From JALYNX01 sp963780755 (GTDB lineage: Bacteria > Actinomycetota > Acidimicrobiia > Spongiisociales > ZC4RG35), in the NCBI GenBank assembly GCA_963780755.1, contig CAWACX010000002.1, forward strand, positions 186,001 to 250,000: a DNA stretch of 64,000 nt. The letters are read 5' to 3'. The notes under the pieces are model-generated. The model did not search any database. It was not told the origin of the DNA and saw only the letters and a program-made list of their open reading frames with translations. Of the stretch, positions 9,634-19,565 are shown piece after piece. The position numbers and the translations under genes are program-made. Every line of letters begins with the position of its first letter. Positions within the stretch are counted from its first letter, which is position 1.

Positions 9634-10223
9634 AGCGGGCTCTGGACCTGGCCATATCCGCGCTGGCCCTCTTGGTCCTCTCTCCGCTGCTGCTGGCGAT
9701 CGCGATCCTGGTTCGAATCAAGCTGGGCCGGCCGGTCCTGTTCACACAGGCGCGACCGGGCCTGCACGGAATCCCCTTCACCCTCATCAAGTTCCGCACC
9801 ATGCGGCCAGGCGACGCCGCGCAGACCGATGCCAATGGTGACCGGGACCGACTCGAGCCCTTCGGGGCCAAGCTGAGGAGCACCAGCCTCGACGAGCTCC
9901 CGGAGCTGTGGAACGTCATCAAGGGTGACATGAGCCTGGTTGGGCCGAGACCGCTCCTGATGCACTATCTGCCGCTGTATTCAGAGCGACAGGCACGCCG
10001 CCACGAGGTTCGCCCCGGGGTCACCGGCTGGGCCCAGATCAACGGGCGCAACAGCACGCCATGGCCGGAGCGCCTGGAAATGGATGTCTGGTACGTCGAA
10101 AATCAGAATCTCTGGCTGGACCTCAAGATCCTGGCACTTACCATCCCGAATGCCTTGAGCCGCCGTGGTGTCGCTCAAGACGGTCAGGCGACTGTCGAAT
10201 ACTTCACCGGGTCTGGATCGTGA
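9630..10223 (+). CDS. PglC/WcaJ-type phosphoglycosyl transferase (initiating sugar transferase)
   Basis: The protein is 197 residues, matching the minimal PglC-like form with only the catalytic module. One hydrophobic re-entrant segment lies at about 8-28. The catalytic Asp-Glu pair is D88-E89 in SLDELPELWNVIKGDMSLVG, followed by VGPRPLL. The family transfers a phospho-sugar from a nucleotide sugar to polyprenyl phosphate, starting each repeat unit on the inner face of the membrane. GTG at 9630 overlaps the upstream stop (GTGA), and the same arrangement links it to the formyltransferase downstream. Together with the CapD/PglF-like gene this argues for a bacillosamine-like or other diamino sugar as the first residue. 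Confidence 0.92.
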   Translation: MKRALDLAISALALLVLSPLLLAIAILVRIKLGRPVLFTQARPGLHGIPFTLIKFRTMRPGDAAQTDANGDRDRLEPFGAKLRSTSLDELPELWNVIKGDMSLVGPRPLLMHYLPLYSERQARRHEVRPGVTGWAQINGRNSTPWPERLEMDVWYVENQNLWLDLKILALTIPNALSRRGVAQDGQATVEYFTGSGS

Positions 10224-10993
10224 CCAGGATCGCCTTCGCCGGGGATCGACAGGTGGCTCTGGACTGCCTCCGGTTTCTGATCGATCAGGGTGTCGACATC
10301 CAGGCCCTCCTCATCGCATCAGCGGATCGGGCTACCCATTCCAAGGAGCTCCGGGAAATGTCGGGCCTCGACGAGGATCGGGTCATGACCGGAACCCGGT
10401 TCCGCGACCCCGACTCGGTGGAGATGCTGGGCAACCTGGACCTCGACTACATCGTCGGAGTCCATTTCCCCTACATCGTCCCCGACGAGGTGCTCGAGAT
10501 CCCGCGGATCGGCGTCACCAACCTCCATCCATCATTGCTCCCGTTCAACCGCGGGTGGCACACCCCGAGTTGGGCCCTTCTCGAAGGGACCCCGGCGGGG
10601 GTGACCCTTCATTTCATGGACAGCGGCCTCGATACCGGCGACATAATCGCCCAGGCCGAGCTCGCGGTCCGACCCGATGACACGGCGAACACCTTGTACG
10701 CCCGCCTGTTGGACCTGGAGGTAGCCGTGTTCTGTGATTCATGGCCTCTGCTCGCTTCGGGCAACCCCCCGCGTCAGGCGCAGTCCGCGGAGGCCGGCAC
10801 CAACCACCACCGGGCCGACCTCGGTGCAGACGCCGTGCGGCGACTGGACCTCGAGGCGGTAGAACAAGTCGCTGACACCCTCCGCCGCCTACGAGCCTTG
10901 ACGACCAGCGATCCAGGGGAGGCCGCCTACTTCGAACAGGGCGGGAAGCGCTACTGGGTCCAGGTCACGATCACTCCCGAAGAGGACGACTAG
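10220..10993 (+). CDS. Formyltransferase, probable nucleotide-sugar N-formyltransferase
   Basis: The protein is 257 residues from the GTG at 10220 (GTGA overlap with the upstream gene). The 10-formyl-tetrahydrofolate transferase triad is visible: Asn101 and His103 in TNLHPSLLP, and Asp138 in MDSGLDTGDII. It lacks the tRNA-binding C-terminal domain length of methionyl-tRNA formyltransferase (about 310 residues) and sits inside a polysaccharide operon, so N-formylation of a 4-amino sugar is the better reading. No sugar aminotransferase is seen in this window to make the amine. The stop shares a CTAG palindrome with the convergent glycosyltransferase, a 4-nt tail-to-tail overlap. Confidence 0.82.
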   Translation: MTRIAFAGDRQVALDCLRFLIDQGVDIQALLIASADRATHSKELREMSGLDEDRVMTGTRFRDPDSVEMLGNLDLDYIVGVHFPYIVPDEVLEIPRIGVTNLHPSLLPFNRGWHTPSWALLEGTPAGVTLHFMDSGLDTGDIIAQAELAVRPDDTANTLYARLLDLEVAVFCDSWPLLASGNPPRQAQSAEAGTNHHRADLGADAVRRLDLEAVEQVADTLRRLRALTTSDPGEAAYFEQGGKRYWVQVTITPEEDD

Positions 10994-12156
10994 TCGGGGG
11001 CACTCCAACTCGCCACAAGGGACGGATACCGGCCCTTGGCGACCGCCACCCTGGCATAGGACGCCATCACCCTCTTCACGATGTCCCGCTCGTCGAAGAG
11101 CGCGCCGGCCCTATCGACGGAAGCTCTCGCCATCTCAGCCCTCAATTCAGGGTCTTCTCCGATACGGATGATCGCCGCGGTGAGGGCATCGACATCCCGG
11201 GCGGGGAACAGGAACCCATTGCCACCGTCGGAGACGACCTGGCGGCATCCCCGAATGTCCGAGGCCACGACAGGCAGCCCGGAGGCCGCAGCCTCCATTG
11301 CGGCGCGGGGGAAGCCCTCACGATGGCTGGGCAGGACGAACATGTCGAGACCCTGGTAGATCCGCTCCACGTCCTTCCTCATCCCGAGGAAGCGGACACC
11401 GGCCGACTCGGCCTCGGTCAGGATCTCTTCTGGGAGGGCATCCGCCTTCTCCGGATCGCGGGGGCCGACAATGAAGACCGCGTAACGATCTCCGAGCCGG
11501 GCTGCAGCCTCGATCAGCTCAGGGACTCCCTTCTCGGCCACAAGGCGGGCTACCAGCCCCACGGCGATCTGGCCTTCCGCCACGCCAAGCTCGGCCCGGA
11601 CCTCATCCCGGCTCTCGGGGCGAGGCTTGAATCGCTCGAGGTCGACCCCATTGCCCAGGAGTCGGAGCTTGGACCGGGGCATGATGCGACGTTGCCAGAG
11701 GAGCTCGAAGTCCTCCGGGCTCTGGATCAGCTCGGCGTCGGAGAAGCGAGAGGCGACCCATTCCAGTGAGTAGACGATCGCCCTCTTGAGAAAGGATGAT
11801 TCGGGCGTTGCATACAGCCCGTGCACGGTGTTGACCACGATCGGGACCCCGCACAGCCGGCCGACGATCCGCCCGTAGACCCCGGGCTTGGGGTTGTGCG
11901 TGTGCAGGACATCCGGGCGCTCCCGTCGCAGGATCCTCCAAAGTTGGACGACGGACTTGAGGTCGGCCACGAGATTCATCCCTCGGGTCGACGAAGCAAG
12001 GGCGATATGGCGGATGCCCCTTTCCTCGAGGTCGGGAACCAAGTCCCCGGGGGCGCTGATCCCGATCGACTCGCCCAATTCACGGGCCGCCTCCAGTTGC
12101 GGCAAGAGCAGGTAGCGGAGGCTCATGTCCACCGTGGTCAGATGTGCGATCTTCAT
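10990..12156 (-). CDS. Glycosyltransferase family 4
   Basis: The protein is 388 residues with the GT-B layout. The N-terminus MKIAHLTTVDMSLRYLLLPQ resembles capsule enzymes of the GT4 family, and the donor-site region PSHREGFPRAAMEAAASGLPVVAS carries the E-x7-E motif. It probably extends the lipid-linked repeat unit. The ATG at 12156 overlaps the stop of the next upstream gene as ATGA, so the two leftward glycosyltransferases are translationally coupled. The 3' end overlaps the oppositely oriented formyltransferase by 4 nt in a CTAG, leaving no room for a separate terminator between the converging operons. Confidence 0.9.
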   Translation of the reverse strand: MKIAHLTTVDMSLRYLLLPQLEAARELGESIGISAPGDLVPDLEERGIRHIALASSTRGMNLVADLKSVVQLWRILRRERPDVLHTHNPKPGVYGRIVGRLCGVPIVVNTVHGLYATPESSFLKRAIVYSLEWVASRFSDAELIQSPEDFELLWQRRIMPRSKLRLLGNGVDLERFKPRPESRDEVRAELGVAEGQIAVGLVARLVAEKGVPELIEAAARLGDRYAVFIVGPRDPEKADALPEEILTEAESAGVRFLGMRKDVERIYQGLDMFVLPSHREGFPRAAMEAAASGLPVVASDIRGCRQVVSDGGNGFLFPARDVDALTAAIIRIGEDPELRAEMARASVDRAGALFDERDIVKRVMASYARVAVAKGRYPSLVASWSAPD

Positions 12157-13223
12157 TCGATCACCGATGCCAGATGGACTGCGTACCCCGAGACGATCTG
12201 ATCGAGGGCGAATGACTTCTTGACATGGAGCTTTGCGGCCTTCCCCATGCGCCGCAGCAGGGCGCGGTCCCCGCCCAAGGTGGTCAGCGCCTCGGCGAGC
12301 CCGTCGGGCCGATCTCGCTCGACGACCAGGCCGGTGATTCCGTCACGCACCGCTTCGCGGACACCACCTACGTCGACGGCAACCGTCGCCACCGAAGCGG
12401 CTCCTGCTTCGAGCACGGCTCCGGGGAGGCCCTCGGTCTGGGAGGTCAGCAGAAGCACATTCGCCCAGCCGAGGTGGGGTCTCACGTCGTCGACTGGCCC
12501 TACGAATTCGACCCGTTCACTGACGCCGAGCGATTCCGCCTCCTTCGCCACCCGGTCGCGCAGCGGGCCGGCTCCGACAAACCTGAGCATCGAGTCGGGG
12601 ACCGAAGCGATGCTTTGCACTGCAAGCAGGGGATCCTTCTCGGCAGTGAGGCTCCCGATGAAAGCCACCCGCAACGGCCCCTCGGTGCTCGACCCTCGCA
12701 CCTCGAACATCTCGTCGGGCACTCCGGTGTAGGTGACGTGCGTCCGCTGCTCGAGTTTGGGCTCGAGCTCGAGGAGTTGGCTCTTGGTGGCCGCGCACAC
12801 AGCGAGGACCATCCGTGCCCGGCGCAGCATCCATCGATTGGCTGACCGGGATAGGGCGGACTTGATCCAATACCTGGGCTCTCCGATTGCGATGTAGGCG
12901 AGCGGTGCATCTGTGGACAGGGTGGCCACGGCCCCATAGCGAAGAGTCGATCCGCCGTTGGCGACGACCACATCCGGCTTGGAATCACGGATTCTCCCCA
13001 CCAGGGCCCTGGAGATCTTCAAGCTGAACCTCCCGGCTCGTGAAGGGTCGGTTGAAGTCAGGGCCTCGAGCCCCGACCCCTGGCCATCACCCGTGCTGGT
13101 CAGGCTCACCGTTTCGACCTCCCAGCCCCGATCGACCAATCCCTGCCCAAGGCGAGTCGTGAATACCTCTGCCCCGCGTCTCCGGTCGGTGGCGGCCACG
13201 ATGAGGGCGCGAGCCATGGGCAC
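12153..13223 (-). CDS. Glycosyltransferase family 4
   Basis: The protein is 356 residues with a GT-B fold by motif: N-terminal RRGAEVFTTRLGQGL acceptor-side pattern, and C-terminal TSQTEGLPGAVLEAGAASVATVAV carrying E-x7-E. Start is either GTG 13223, directly after the acpS stop (TGAGTG), or ATG 13217 two codons later; the sequence does not decide. It lies in a leftward run acpS - this gene - the second glycosyltransferase with no gaps, so it may be transcribed with acpS and glmS. Sugar specificity is unknown. Confidence 0.88.
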   Translation of the reverse strand: MPMARALIVAATDRRRGAEVFTTRLGQGLVDRGWEVETVSLTSTGDGQGSGLEALTSTDPSRAGRFSLKISRALVGRIRDSKPDVVVANGGSTLRYGAVATLSTDAPLAYIAIGEPRYWIKSALSRSANRWMLRRARMVLAVCAATKSQLLELEPKLEQRTHVTYTGVPDEMFEVRGSSTEGPLRVAFIGSLTAEKDPLLAVQSIASVPDSMLRFVGAGPLRDRVAKEAESLGVSERVEFVGPVDDVRPHLGWANVLLLTSQTEGLPGAVLEAGAASVATVAVDVGGVREAVRDGITGLVVERDRPDGLAEALTTLGGDRALLRRMGKAAKLHVKKSFALDQIVSGYAVHLASVIE

Positions 13224-13601
13224 TCAGTCGTGCTCGCCGACCGCAACCGCCATCACCAGCGCGGATGTGTCGGTGTGAGTGATGGTCACAAGGACCTCGG
13301 TGATCCCCATGCCCTCGGCACGGCGTGCCGCCCCCCCATACATGTTCACCGTGGGCTTTCCGCCCCCGGTGATCTCGATGTCCTGCCACCTGATTCGCCG
13401 CCAACCTGTCCCCATCGACTTCATCACGGCCTCCTTGCCCGCGAACCGTGCGGCAAAGCGGCGAGCCGGGGACGAGAAGCGCGAGGCATACTCCCGCTCG
13501 TGCTCGGTGAAGCAACGCTCGGCAAATCTCGGGTAACGGTCTAGGACTCGCTCCACCCGGGCGATGTCCGCCAGATCAACTCCCAGGCCGAGGATGCGCA
13601 C
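13224..13601 (-). CDS. acpS: Holo-[acyl-carrier-protein] synthase AcpS
   Basis: The protein is 125 residues, a normal AcpS length. N-terminal GLGVDLADIARVERVL contains the Mg-binding Asp9, and RFAGKEAVMKSMGTGW contains Glu57 and Lys56 of the second motif; the C-terminus has the usual TITHTDTSALVMAVA. It transfers 4'-phosphopantetheine from coenzyme A to apo-acyl carrier protein, in the cytoplasm, for fatty-acid synthesis. It follows glmS by 30 nt and abuts the next glycosyltransferase gene, so it is probably part of the glmM-glmS-acpS transcription unit. Confidence 0.96.
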   Translation of the reverse strand: MRILGLGVDLADIARVERVLDRYPRFAERCFTEHEREYASRFSSPARRFAARFAGKEAVMKSMGTGWRRIRWQDIEITGGGKPTVNMYGGAARRAEGMGITEVLVTITHTDTSALVMAVAVGEHD

Positions 13602-13631
13602 CAGTCAAGGTTACCGGTCCGCTTCTTTCGC

Positions 13632-15459
<1,828 letters not shown>

Positions 15460-15554
15460 ATCAGTTCCTTCGCATCTCGTGAAATTTGGACGATGAGGGG
15501 TCGCATGGTGACCCGCGCAACCAAATCTCGGGGTCGTAGGTGATGCGTGCGCGG

Positions 15555-15714
15555 AGCCGGGGGAGCCGGCACTCACGGCTGGGCTTCTGTTCCGGGATCA
15601 CTCCCGGGTTTTGGTCCCAACCTCACGACCTGAGCTGGCCGGGAAGGCATCCGCCGAATCTTTCGATGACCTTCCACCTCGTCCCCTCGCCATGGCGGCG
15701 AGGGCTGGCGCTAG
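15555..15714 (-). ncRNA. glmS ribozyme (GlcN6P-activated self-cleaving RNA) in the glmS leader
   Basis: Read on the minus strand, the conserved core elements of the glmS ribozyme occur in the right order: AGCGCC at the cleavage site (cut expected between A15712 and G15711), a hairpin CTCGCC...GGCGAG, GACGAGG, then GGAAGG-tCATCGA...TTCGGCGGATG-CCTTCC followed by CCGG. Downstream, CCGGGA-GTGA-TCCCGG (about 15591-15606) is a GNRA-capped hairpin at the P4 position, and GCCG...CCGGC could form P4.1. In known cases glucosamine-6-phosphate acts as the cofactor for cleavage, which destabilises the mRNA. The element ends about 95 nt before the glmS ATG. The 3' limit is approximate. Confidence 0.88.
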
Positions 15715-15751
15715 TTGCTGTTGCGCACGCGTAGCTGTGTGTTCCCTGTGC

Positions 15752-17105
15752 TCACCCCTTTCCGAACGTGGTCTCGGTGATAGCCGACAGCCTGTCAGCG
15801 TAGTGCCTGGCCCTCTCTTCGGAAGAGGCTTCAACCATTATCCGGATCAGGGGCTCGGTGCCGGAGGCCCGGACCAGGACCCTGCCCTCATCGCCGAGCT
15901 CCTCCTCGACGGCCCGGACCTCGTCCCAGATGTCGGTCGCGCCCGAGAGGTCGGCACTGCGCTTCACCCTCACGTTGCTCAGGATCTGGGGGTACTCGAC
16001 GATCGCCTCGGTGCGCAGTTGCCGGAGCTCCTTCCCGGTGCCGGCCACGACCTCGAGGAGCCGCACCGCGGTGAGCAGCCCATCCCCGGTTTGCCCCTTG
16101 TCGAGGAAGATGATGTGCCCGGACTGCTCCCCGCCGAGGAGGCCCTTTCGTGCGGCCAGCGCTTCCATCACGTAACGGTCGCCGACTTGGGTCTCCACCA
16201 ACTCGATCTCCGCCTCGGCCATCGATTTCCGGAAGCCGAGGTTGGACATGACGGTGGCGACGACGAGGTTCTTGGTCAGCTTTCCCTGCGCCTTGAAGTG
16301 CCGGGCCAGCACCGCCATGATCACGTCGCCGTTGGCCACCCGGCCGTCCTCGTCGACGGCGATCAGGCGGTCGGCGTCGCCGTCGAAGGTCAGGCCGATC
16401 CGGCCGTGGGCGTGCTCAGCGAGGAACTCGGGATGGGTGGCACCGACACCCCTGTTGATGTTGGTCCCATCGGGGGCGTCGGCAAAGACCTCGGCGTCGG
16501 CCTTGAGCCGGCCAAAAACCAGCGGTGCCGCCTGATAGGCAGCGCCATTGGCGCAGTCGAGAGCGATCTCCAGGCCGCTCAGCCCGTATCGGGAGACACC
16601 AACTAGATGGGAAACGTAGGAATCCGAGCGCGTCCGGGTCGGAGAACCTGGTGCCGATCGCCGGGCCCAGAGCCGACTTGCTGCCGTGCGAGCGAATCCG
16701 ATCCTCGACCTCGCGCTCGACCTCGTCGGGGAGCTTGGTCCCCCGAGCTGCCAGCAGCTTGATCCCATTGTCTTCGGCCGGGTTATGCGACGCGGAGACG
16801 ATCGCGCCCATCGTGGCCGCGGTGGTCGCGGTCAGGAAGCTGATCCCGCCGCTGGGGAGCACGCCAACGTCGACCGTGTCGATCCCCACAGCGTGGAACC
16901 CGGCCTGCAAGGCCAGTGACAGCATCTCACCAGAGCGCCGGGTGTCCCTGCCTACTACGACCGGGCCGTTCCTGAGGTAGGAGCCGGCGGCCCTGCCGAT
17001 GGAGAGAGCGAGCTCGGGGGTGAGCTCGGAGCCGGCGACACCGCGAACCCCGTCGGTGCCGAAAATGGGCAGTCCCTCGTCGAGAAGACGACGGAGGTCG
17101 GCCAA
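15752..17105 (-). CDS. glmM: Phosphoglucosamine mutase GlmM (one frameshift)
   Basis: Interconverts glucosamine-6-phosphate and glucosamine-1-phosphate. N-terminal IFGTDGVRGVAG, the phosphoserine loop SASHNPAEDNGIK, the metal loop TFDGDADRLIAVD and the C-terminal RASGTEPLIRIMVEA are all present. The frame breaks near 16625 (an extra base in GCGCTCGGATTCC); repaired, the protein is 450 residues, normal for GlmM. It follows rpsI by one base pair and precedes the glmS leader, so GlmM and GlmS act in consecutive steps and are encoded together. The frameshift is more likely an assembly error than real loss. Confidence 0.94.
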
Positions 17106-17106
17106 C

Positions 17107-17499
17107 TCAGCGCTTCGTGTACTGCGGGGCCCGGCGCGCCTTGCGCAGGCCGTACTTCTTGCGCTCGACGGCCCTCGCGTCGCGGGTCAACATCCCCGCC
17201 TTCTTAAGCATGGGCCGCAACTCCGGGTCGAGCACGATGAGGGCGCGGGCGATCCCGAGGCGGAGGGCGTCGACCTGGCCGGTGGTGCCGCCACCCTCGA
17301 GAGTGGCATCGACGTCGTAGCGGCCCTGGGTCTGAGTGATCTGAAGTGGCTCCATCACCCGCATCCTGGAGGCCATCGTCGGGAAATAGTCTTCGAGCGG
17401 CCGACCGTTGAGGGTCAACTGTCCCGACCCATCGCGAAGCCGGACCCGGGCGACCGAGGTCTTGCGCCTGCCAGTGGCCTGGACGAGCGGCTTGGGCAT
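17107..17499 (-). CDS. rpsI: 30S ribosomal protein S9
   Basis: The protein is 130 residues and ends in the diagnostic RRAPQYTKR tail, which reaches the P-site tRNA. The N-terminus MPKPLVQATGRRKTSVARVR is typical. ATG 17499 overlaps the rplM stop by one base (TGATG), so S9 translation is coupled to L13, the standard pair. A longer open frame upstream is just readthrough of the shifted L13 frame and is not used. It sits 1 nt before glmM, so glmM is probably in the same transcript. Confidence 0.97.
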   Translation of the reverse strand: MPKPLVQATGRRKTSVARVRLRDGSGQLTLNGRPLEDYFPTMASRMRVMEPLQITQTQGRYDVDATLEGGGTTGQVDALRLGIARALIVLDPELRPMLKKAGMLTRDARAVERKKYGLRKARRAPQYTKR

Positions 17500-17957
17500 C
17501 AGAGTTCCACCTTTCGAACGTCGAGCTCCAGGGGCTGCGGCTGCTGCGCCGCATGAGGATGCTCGGAACCGGCATACACCTTCAGTTTGCGCGCCATCTG
17601 GCGCCCCAACTTGTTCTTGGGGAGCATGCCCCTCACCGCACGCTCGATGATGGCCTCCGGCCGGCGCAGGCGAAGGCTCTCGAAGGACTCGGCCTTGATG
17701 CCGCCCGGATATCCGGAGTGGCGGTAGTAGATCTTGGACTGGCTCTTCCCGGACGTCACCGCCACCTTCTCGGCGTTCACCACGATGACGAAGTCCCCCC
17801 CGTCGATGTGCGGGGCGAAGGTCGGCTTGTGCTTGCCGCGGAGCAGGGTGGCGACCTCTGAGGCGAGACGGCCCAAGGGCAGGTCCGTGGCGTCGACGAC
17901 GTGCCAGGCCCGGGTCACGTCGGCGGCCTTGGGCGAAAATGTCTTGTTGGAGTTCAT
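17499..17957 (-). CDS. rplM: 50S ribosomal protein L13
   Basis: The protein is 152 residues from ATG 17957. The segment WHVVDATDLPLGRLASEVATLLRGKHKPTF and the later YYRHSGYPGG are standard L13 features. It binds 23S rRNA early in large-subunit assembly. I used the internal ATG because the 23 residues upstream in the open frame look like leader sequence, not protein. A putative promoter lies about 70-100 nt upstream. In many actinobacteria truA-rplM-rpsI follow rplQ directly; here they are 2-5 kb away and separated by other genes. Confidence 0.97.
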   Translation of the reverse strand: MNSNKTFSPKAADVTRAWHVVDATDLPLGRLASEVATLLRGKHKPTFAPHIDGGDFVIVVNAEKVAVTSGKSQSKIYYRHSGYPGGIKAESFESLRLRRPEAIIERAVRGMLPKNKLGRQMARKLKVYAGSEHPHAAQQPQPLELDVRKVEL

Positions 17958-18026
17958 GTGTGGTGCCTCGGCAGGTCGAAAGATACCGGGACGTCGGGAA
18001 ACGGCTCCCGGGTCGGGAGCAGGCAT

Positions 18027-18056
18027 ATGCTAAGCCGGAGCCTACGCCTAGGCCAA
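18027..18056 (-). promoter_or_regulatory. Putative sigma70-type promoter for rplM-rpsI
   Basis: On the minus strand TTGGCC (18051-18056) and TAGCAT (18027-18032) are separated by 18 nt, about 70 nt before the L13 start. The same TAGCAT hexamer and an 18-nt spacer are seen before rpoB. The element lies only 5 nt from the start codon of the divergent threonine dehydratase. The -35 match is weak. Confidence 0.35.
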
Positions 18057-18061
18057 TCGCG

Positions 18062-19249
18062 ATGATCACCCTCGAAGACATCAAAGAAGCCCGATCCAGG
18101 TTCGAGGGTCGGGTCACCGAGACCCCGTTGTTGTGGTCCCAGTCCTTCAGCCGCATGACCGGCCGCGACGTGTATCTGAAGGCCGAGTGCATGCAACGCG
18201 CCGGCTCCTTCAAGATCCGTGGGGCCCTGAACGTGCTCACCCGACTCGATGGCCAACCGGTGGTCGCCGCTTCGGCGGGGAACCACGCCCAAGGAGTGGC
18301 CCTGGCCGCAGCCTTCACCGGTTCGCAATGCACGGTGTTCATGCCGTCCGGCGCACCGATCCCCAAGATCAAGGCGACCCAGGACTACGGCGCACAGATC
18401 GAGCTCACCGGGACCTCCCTCGCCGATGCGGTCGAAGTTGCCCGGGCCTATGCTGCCGAGACCGGCAGCCGTTTCGTTCACCCCTACGACGACCCGCTGA
18501 TCATCGCCGGGCAGGGGACTCTCGGGCTCGAGATCCTGGATCAACTTCCCGATGTGGGCACGGTGCTCGTGCCCACCGGGGGTGGGGGGTTGGTCAGTGG
18601 GACCGCGGTTGCCCTCCGATCGGGGAAACCCGACGTGAAGGTCATCGGTGTCGAGATCGCCGCTGCGGCGGTATACGCCGAGAGCCGCGCCAAGGGTGCG
18701 GTGATCCGGGACTATCCGCGGGGAAAGCCAACCGTCGCCGACGGGATTGCGGTCTCGGTGCCATCCGACCTGGTGTGGGAGATCGCCGAGAGCTACGTCG
18801 ACGACTTCCTGGTCGTCAACGACGACCAGGCGACGGCGGCCCTCACCTGGATCCTGGAGAGGTCGAAGCTCATGGTGGAGGCAGCCGGCGCCGTGGGCCT
18901 GGCAGCCGTCATGGAAAAGCTGATCCCCGATGACGCCCCGGACCCGATCTGTGTGGTCCTCTCCGGGGGCAACATCGACCTCATGTTCCTCGAGAAGGCA
19001 GTGCGCCACGGGCTGGAAGCTTCGGGCCGCTTCGCCCGCTTCAAGGTCCTGGTCCCCGACGAACCGGGCAACCTGGCCCGCATCCTTGCCGTCATCGCCG
19101 AGAACGGCGGGAACCTGGTCCACGTCGAGCATCACCGGGAGGGGTTCCGGCTCCCCTTCGGCAAGGTGGAAATCGAGCTCTCGGTGGAGACCAGAGACGC
19201 CGACCACGCGGCCCGGATCGGCACCGCGATCGAGTCAGTCATCGGCTGA
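18062..19249 (+). CDS. ilvA: Threonine dehydratase with C-terminal ACT domain
   Basis: The protein is 395 residues. The PLP lysine is Lys51 in AGSFKIRGAL, and the phosphate-binding glycine loop is PTGGGGLVSG. Residues about 325-395 (FKVLVPDEPGNLARILAVIAENGG) form one ACT domain. The enzyme deaminates threonine to 2-oxobutanoate and ammonia. The length and single ACT domain fit the short IlvA/TdcB-like form common in actinobacteria rather than the 510-residue two-ACT enzyme, so biosynthetic versus catabolic role is open. ATG 18062 begins the typical MITLEDIKEA. It stands alone, divergent from rplM. Confidence 0.93.
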   Translation: MITLEDIKEARSRFEGRVTETPLLWSQSFSRMTGRDVYLKAECMQRAGSFKIRGALNVLTRLDGQPVVAASAGNHAQGVALAAAFTGSQCTVFMPSGAPIPKIKATQDYGAQIELTGTSLADAVEVARAYAAETGSRFVHPYDDPLIIAGQGTLGLEILDQLPDVGTVLVPTGGGGLVSGTAVALRSGKPDVKVIGVEIAAAAVYAESRAKGAVIRDYPRGKPTVADGIAVSVPSDLVWEIAESYVDDFLVVNDDQATAALTWILERSKLMVEAAGAVGLAAVMEKLIPDDAPDPICVVLSGGNIDLMFLEKAVRHGLEASGRFARFKVLVPDEPGNLARILAVIAENGGNLVHVEHHREGFRLPFGKVEIELSVETRDADHAARIGTAIESVIG

Positions 19250-19358
19250 TCTCCCCTAATGGGGGTTATCCCCCAGGGGAAGCCTCCCCATAGCCGGCAC
19301 CCCTTCAGTGCCGCACGATCGCCTCATGCTGCATGCCACGACAAATCGGAGGACGACC

Positions 19359-19556
19359 GTGTACGTATCGCGCATCATCCCGTTCAAGAGAACCAACAAG
19401 CAGAAGCCCAAATCAACCTTCGGGGTGACCCGGGACCGGCTTCGCAACCCCACGATCGACGCCGAGCCGACCCGCTCCCCGTTCGACGCGGTGGCCAGGG
19501 GCCTGGTCTCGATCGGGGACCGGCTCCGAGCACCTCAAACGCTGCGGGTCCTGTGA
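19359..19556 (+). CDS. Small basic hypothetical protein, 65 aa
   Basis: I do not recognise this family. GTG 19359 follows GGAGGA (19348-19353) at a good distance, and third codon positions are almost all G or C, as in the flanking genes, which argues for real coding. The product is short, basic at its N-terminus (RIIPFKRTNKQKPKSTFG), with no membrane segment. It lies alone between the threonine dehydratase and the convergent truA. Just upstream, at about 19260-19275, GGGGG-ttat-CCCCC could form a terminator hairpin for ilvA, without a clear T-tract. Confidence 0.45.
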   Translation: MYVSRIIPFKRTNKQKPKSTFGVTRDRLRNPTIDAEPTRSPFDAVARGLVSIGDRLRAPQTLRVL

Positions 19557-19565
19557 CCTGACGAC

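Noticed and set aside
15598..15834. 78-codon frame between glmM and glmS on the minus strand
   Set aside because: It overlaps the glmS ribozyme, whose structure explains the sequence, and the end of glmM.
17507..18372. Long upstream extension of the S9 frame through rplM and beyond
   Set aside because: The sequence upstream of MPKPLVQATG is rplM read in the wrong frame; S9 begins at 17499.
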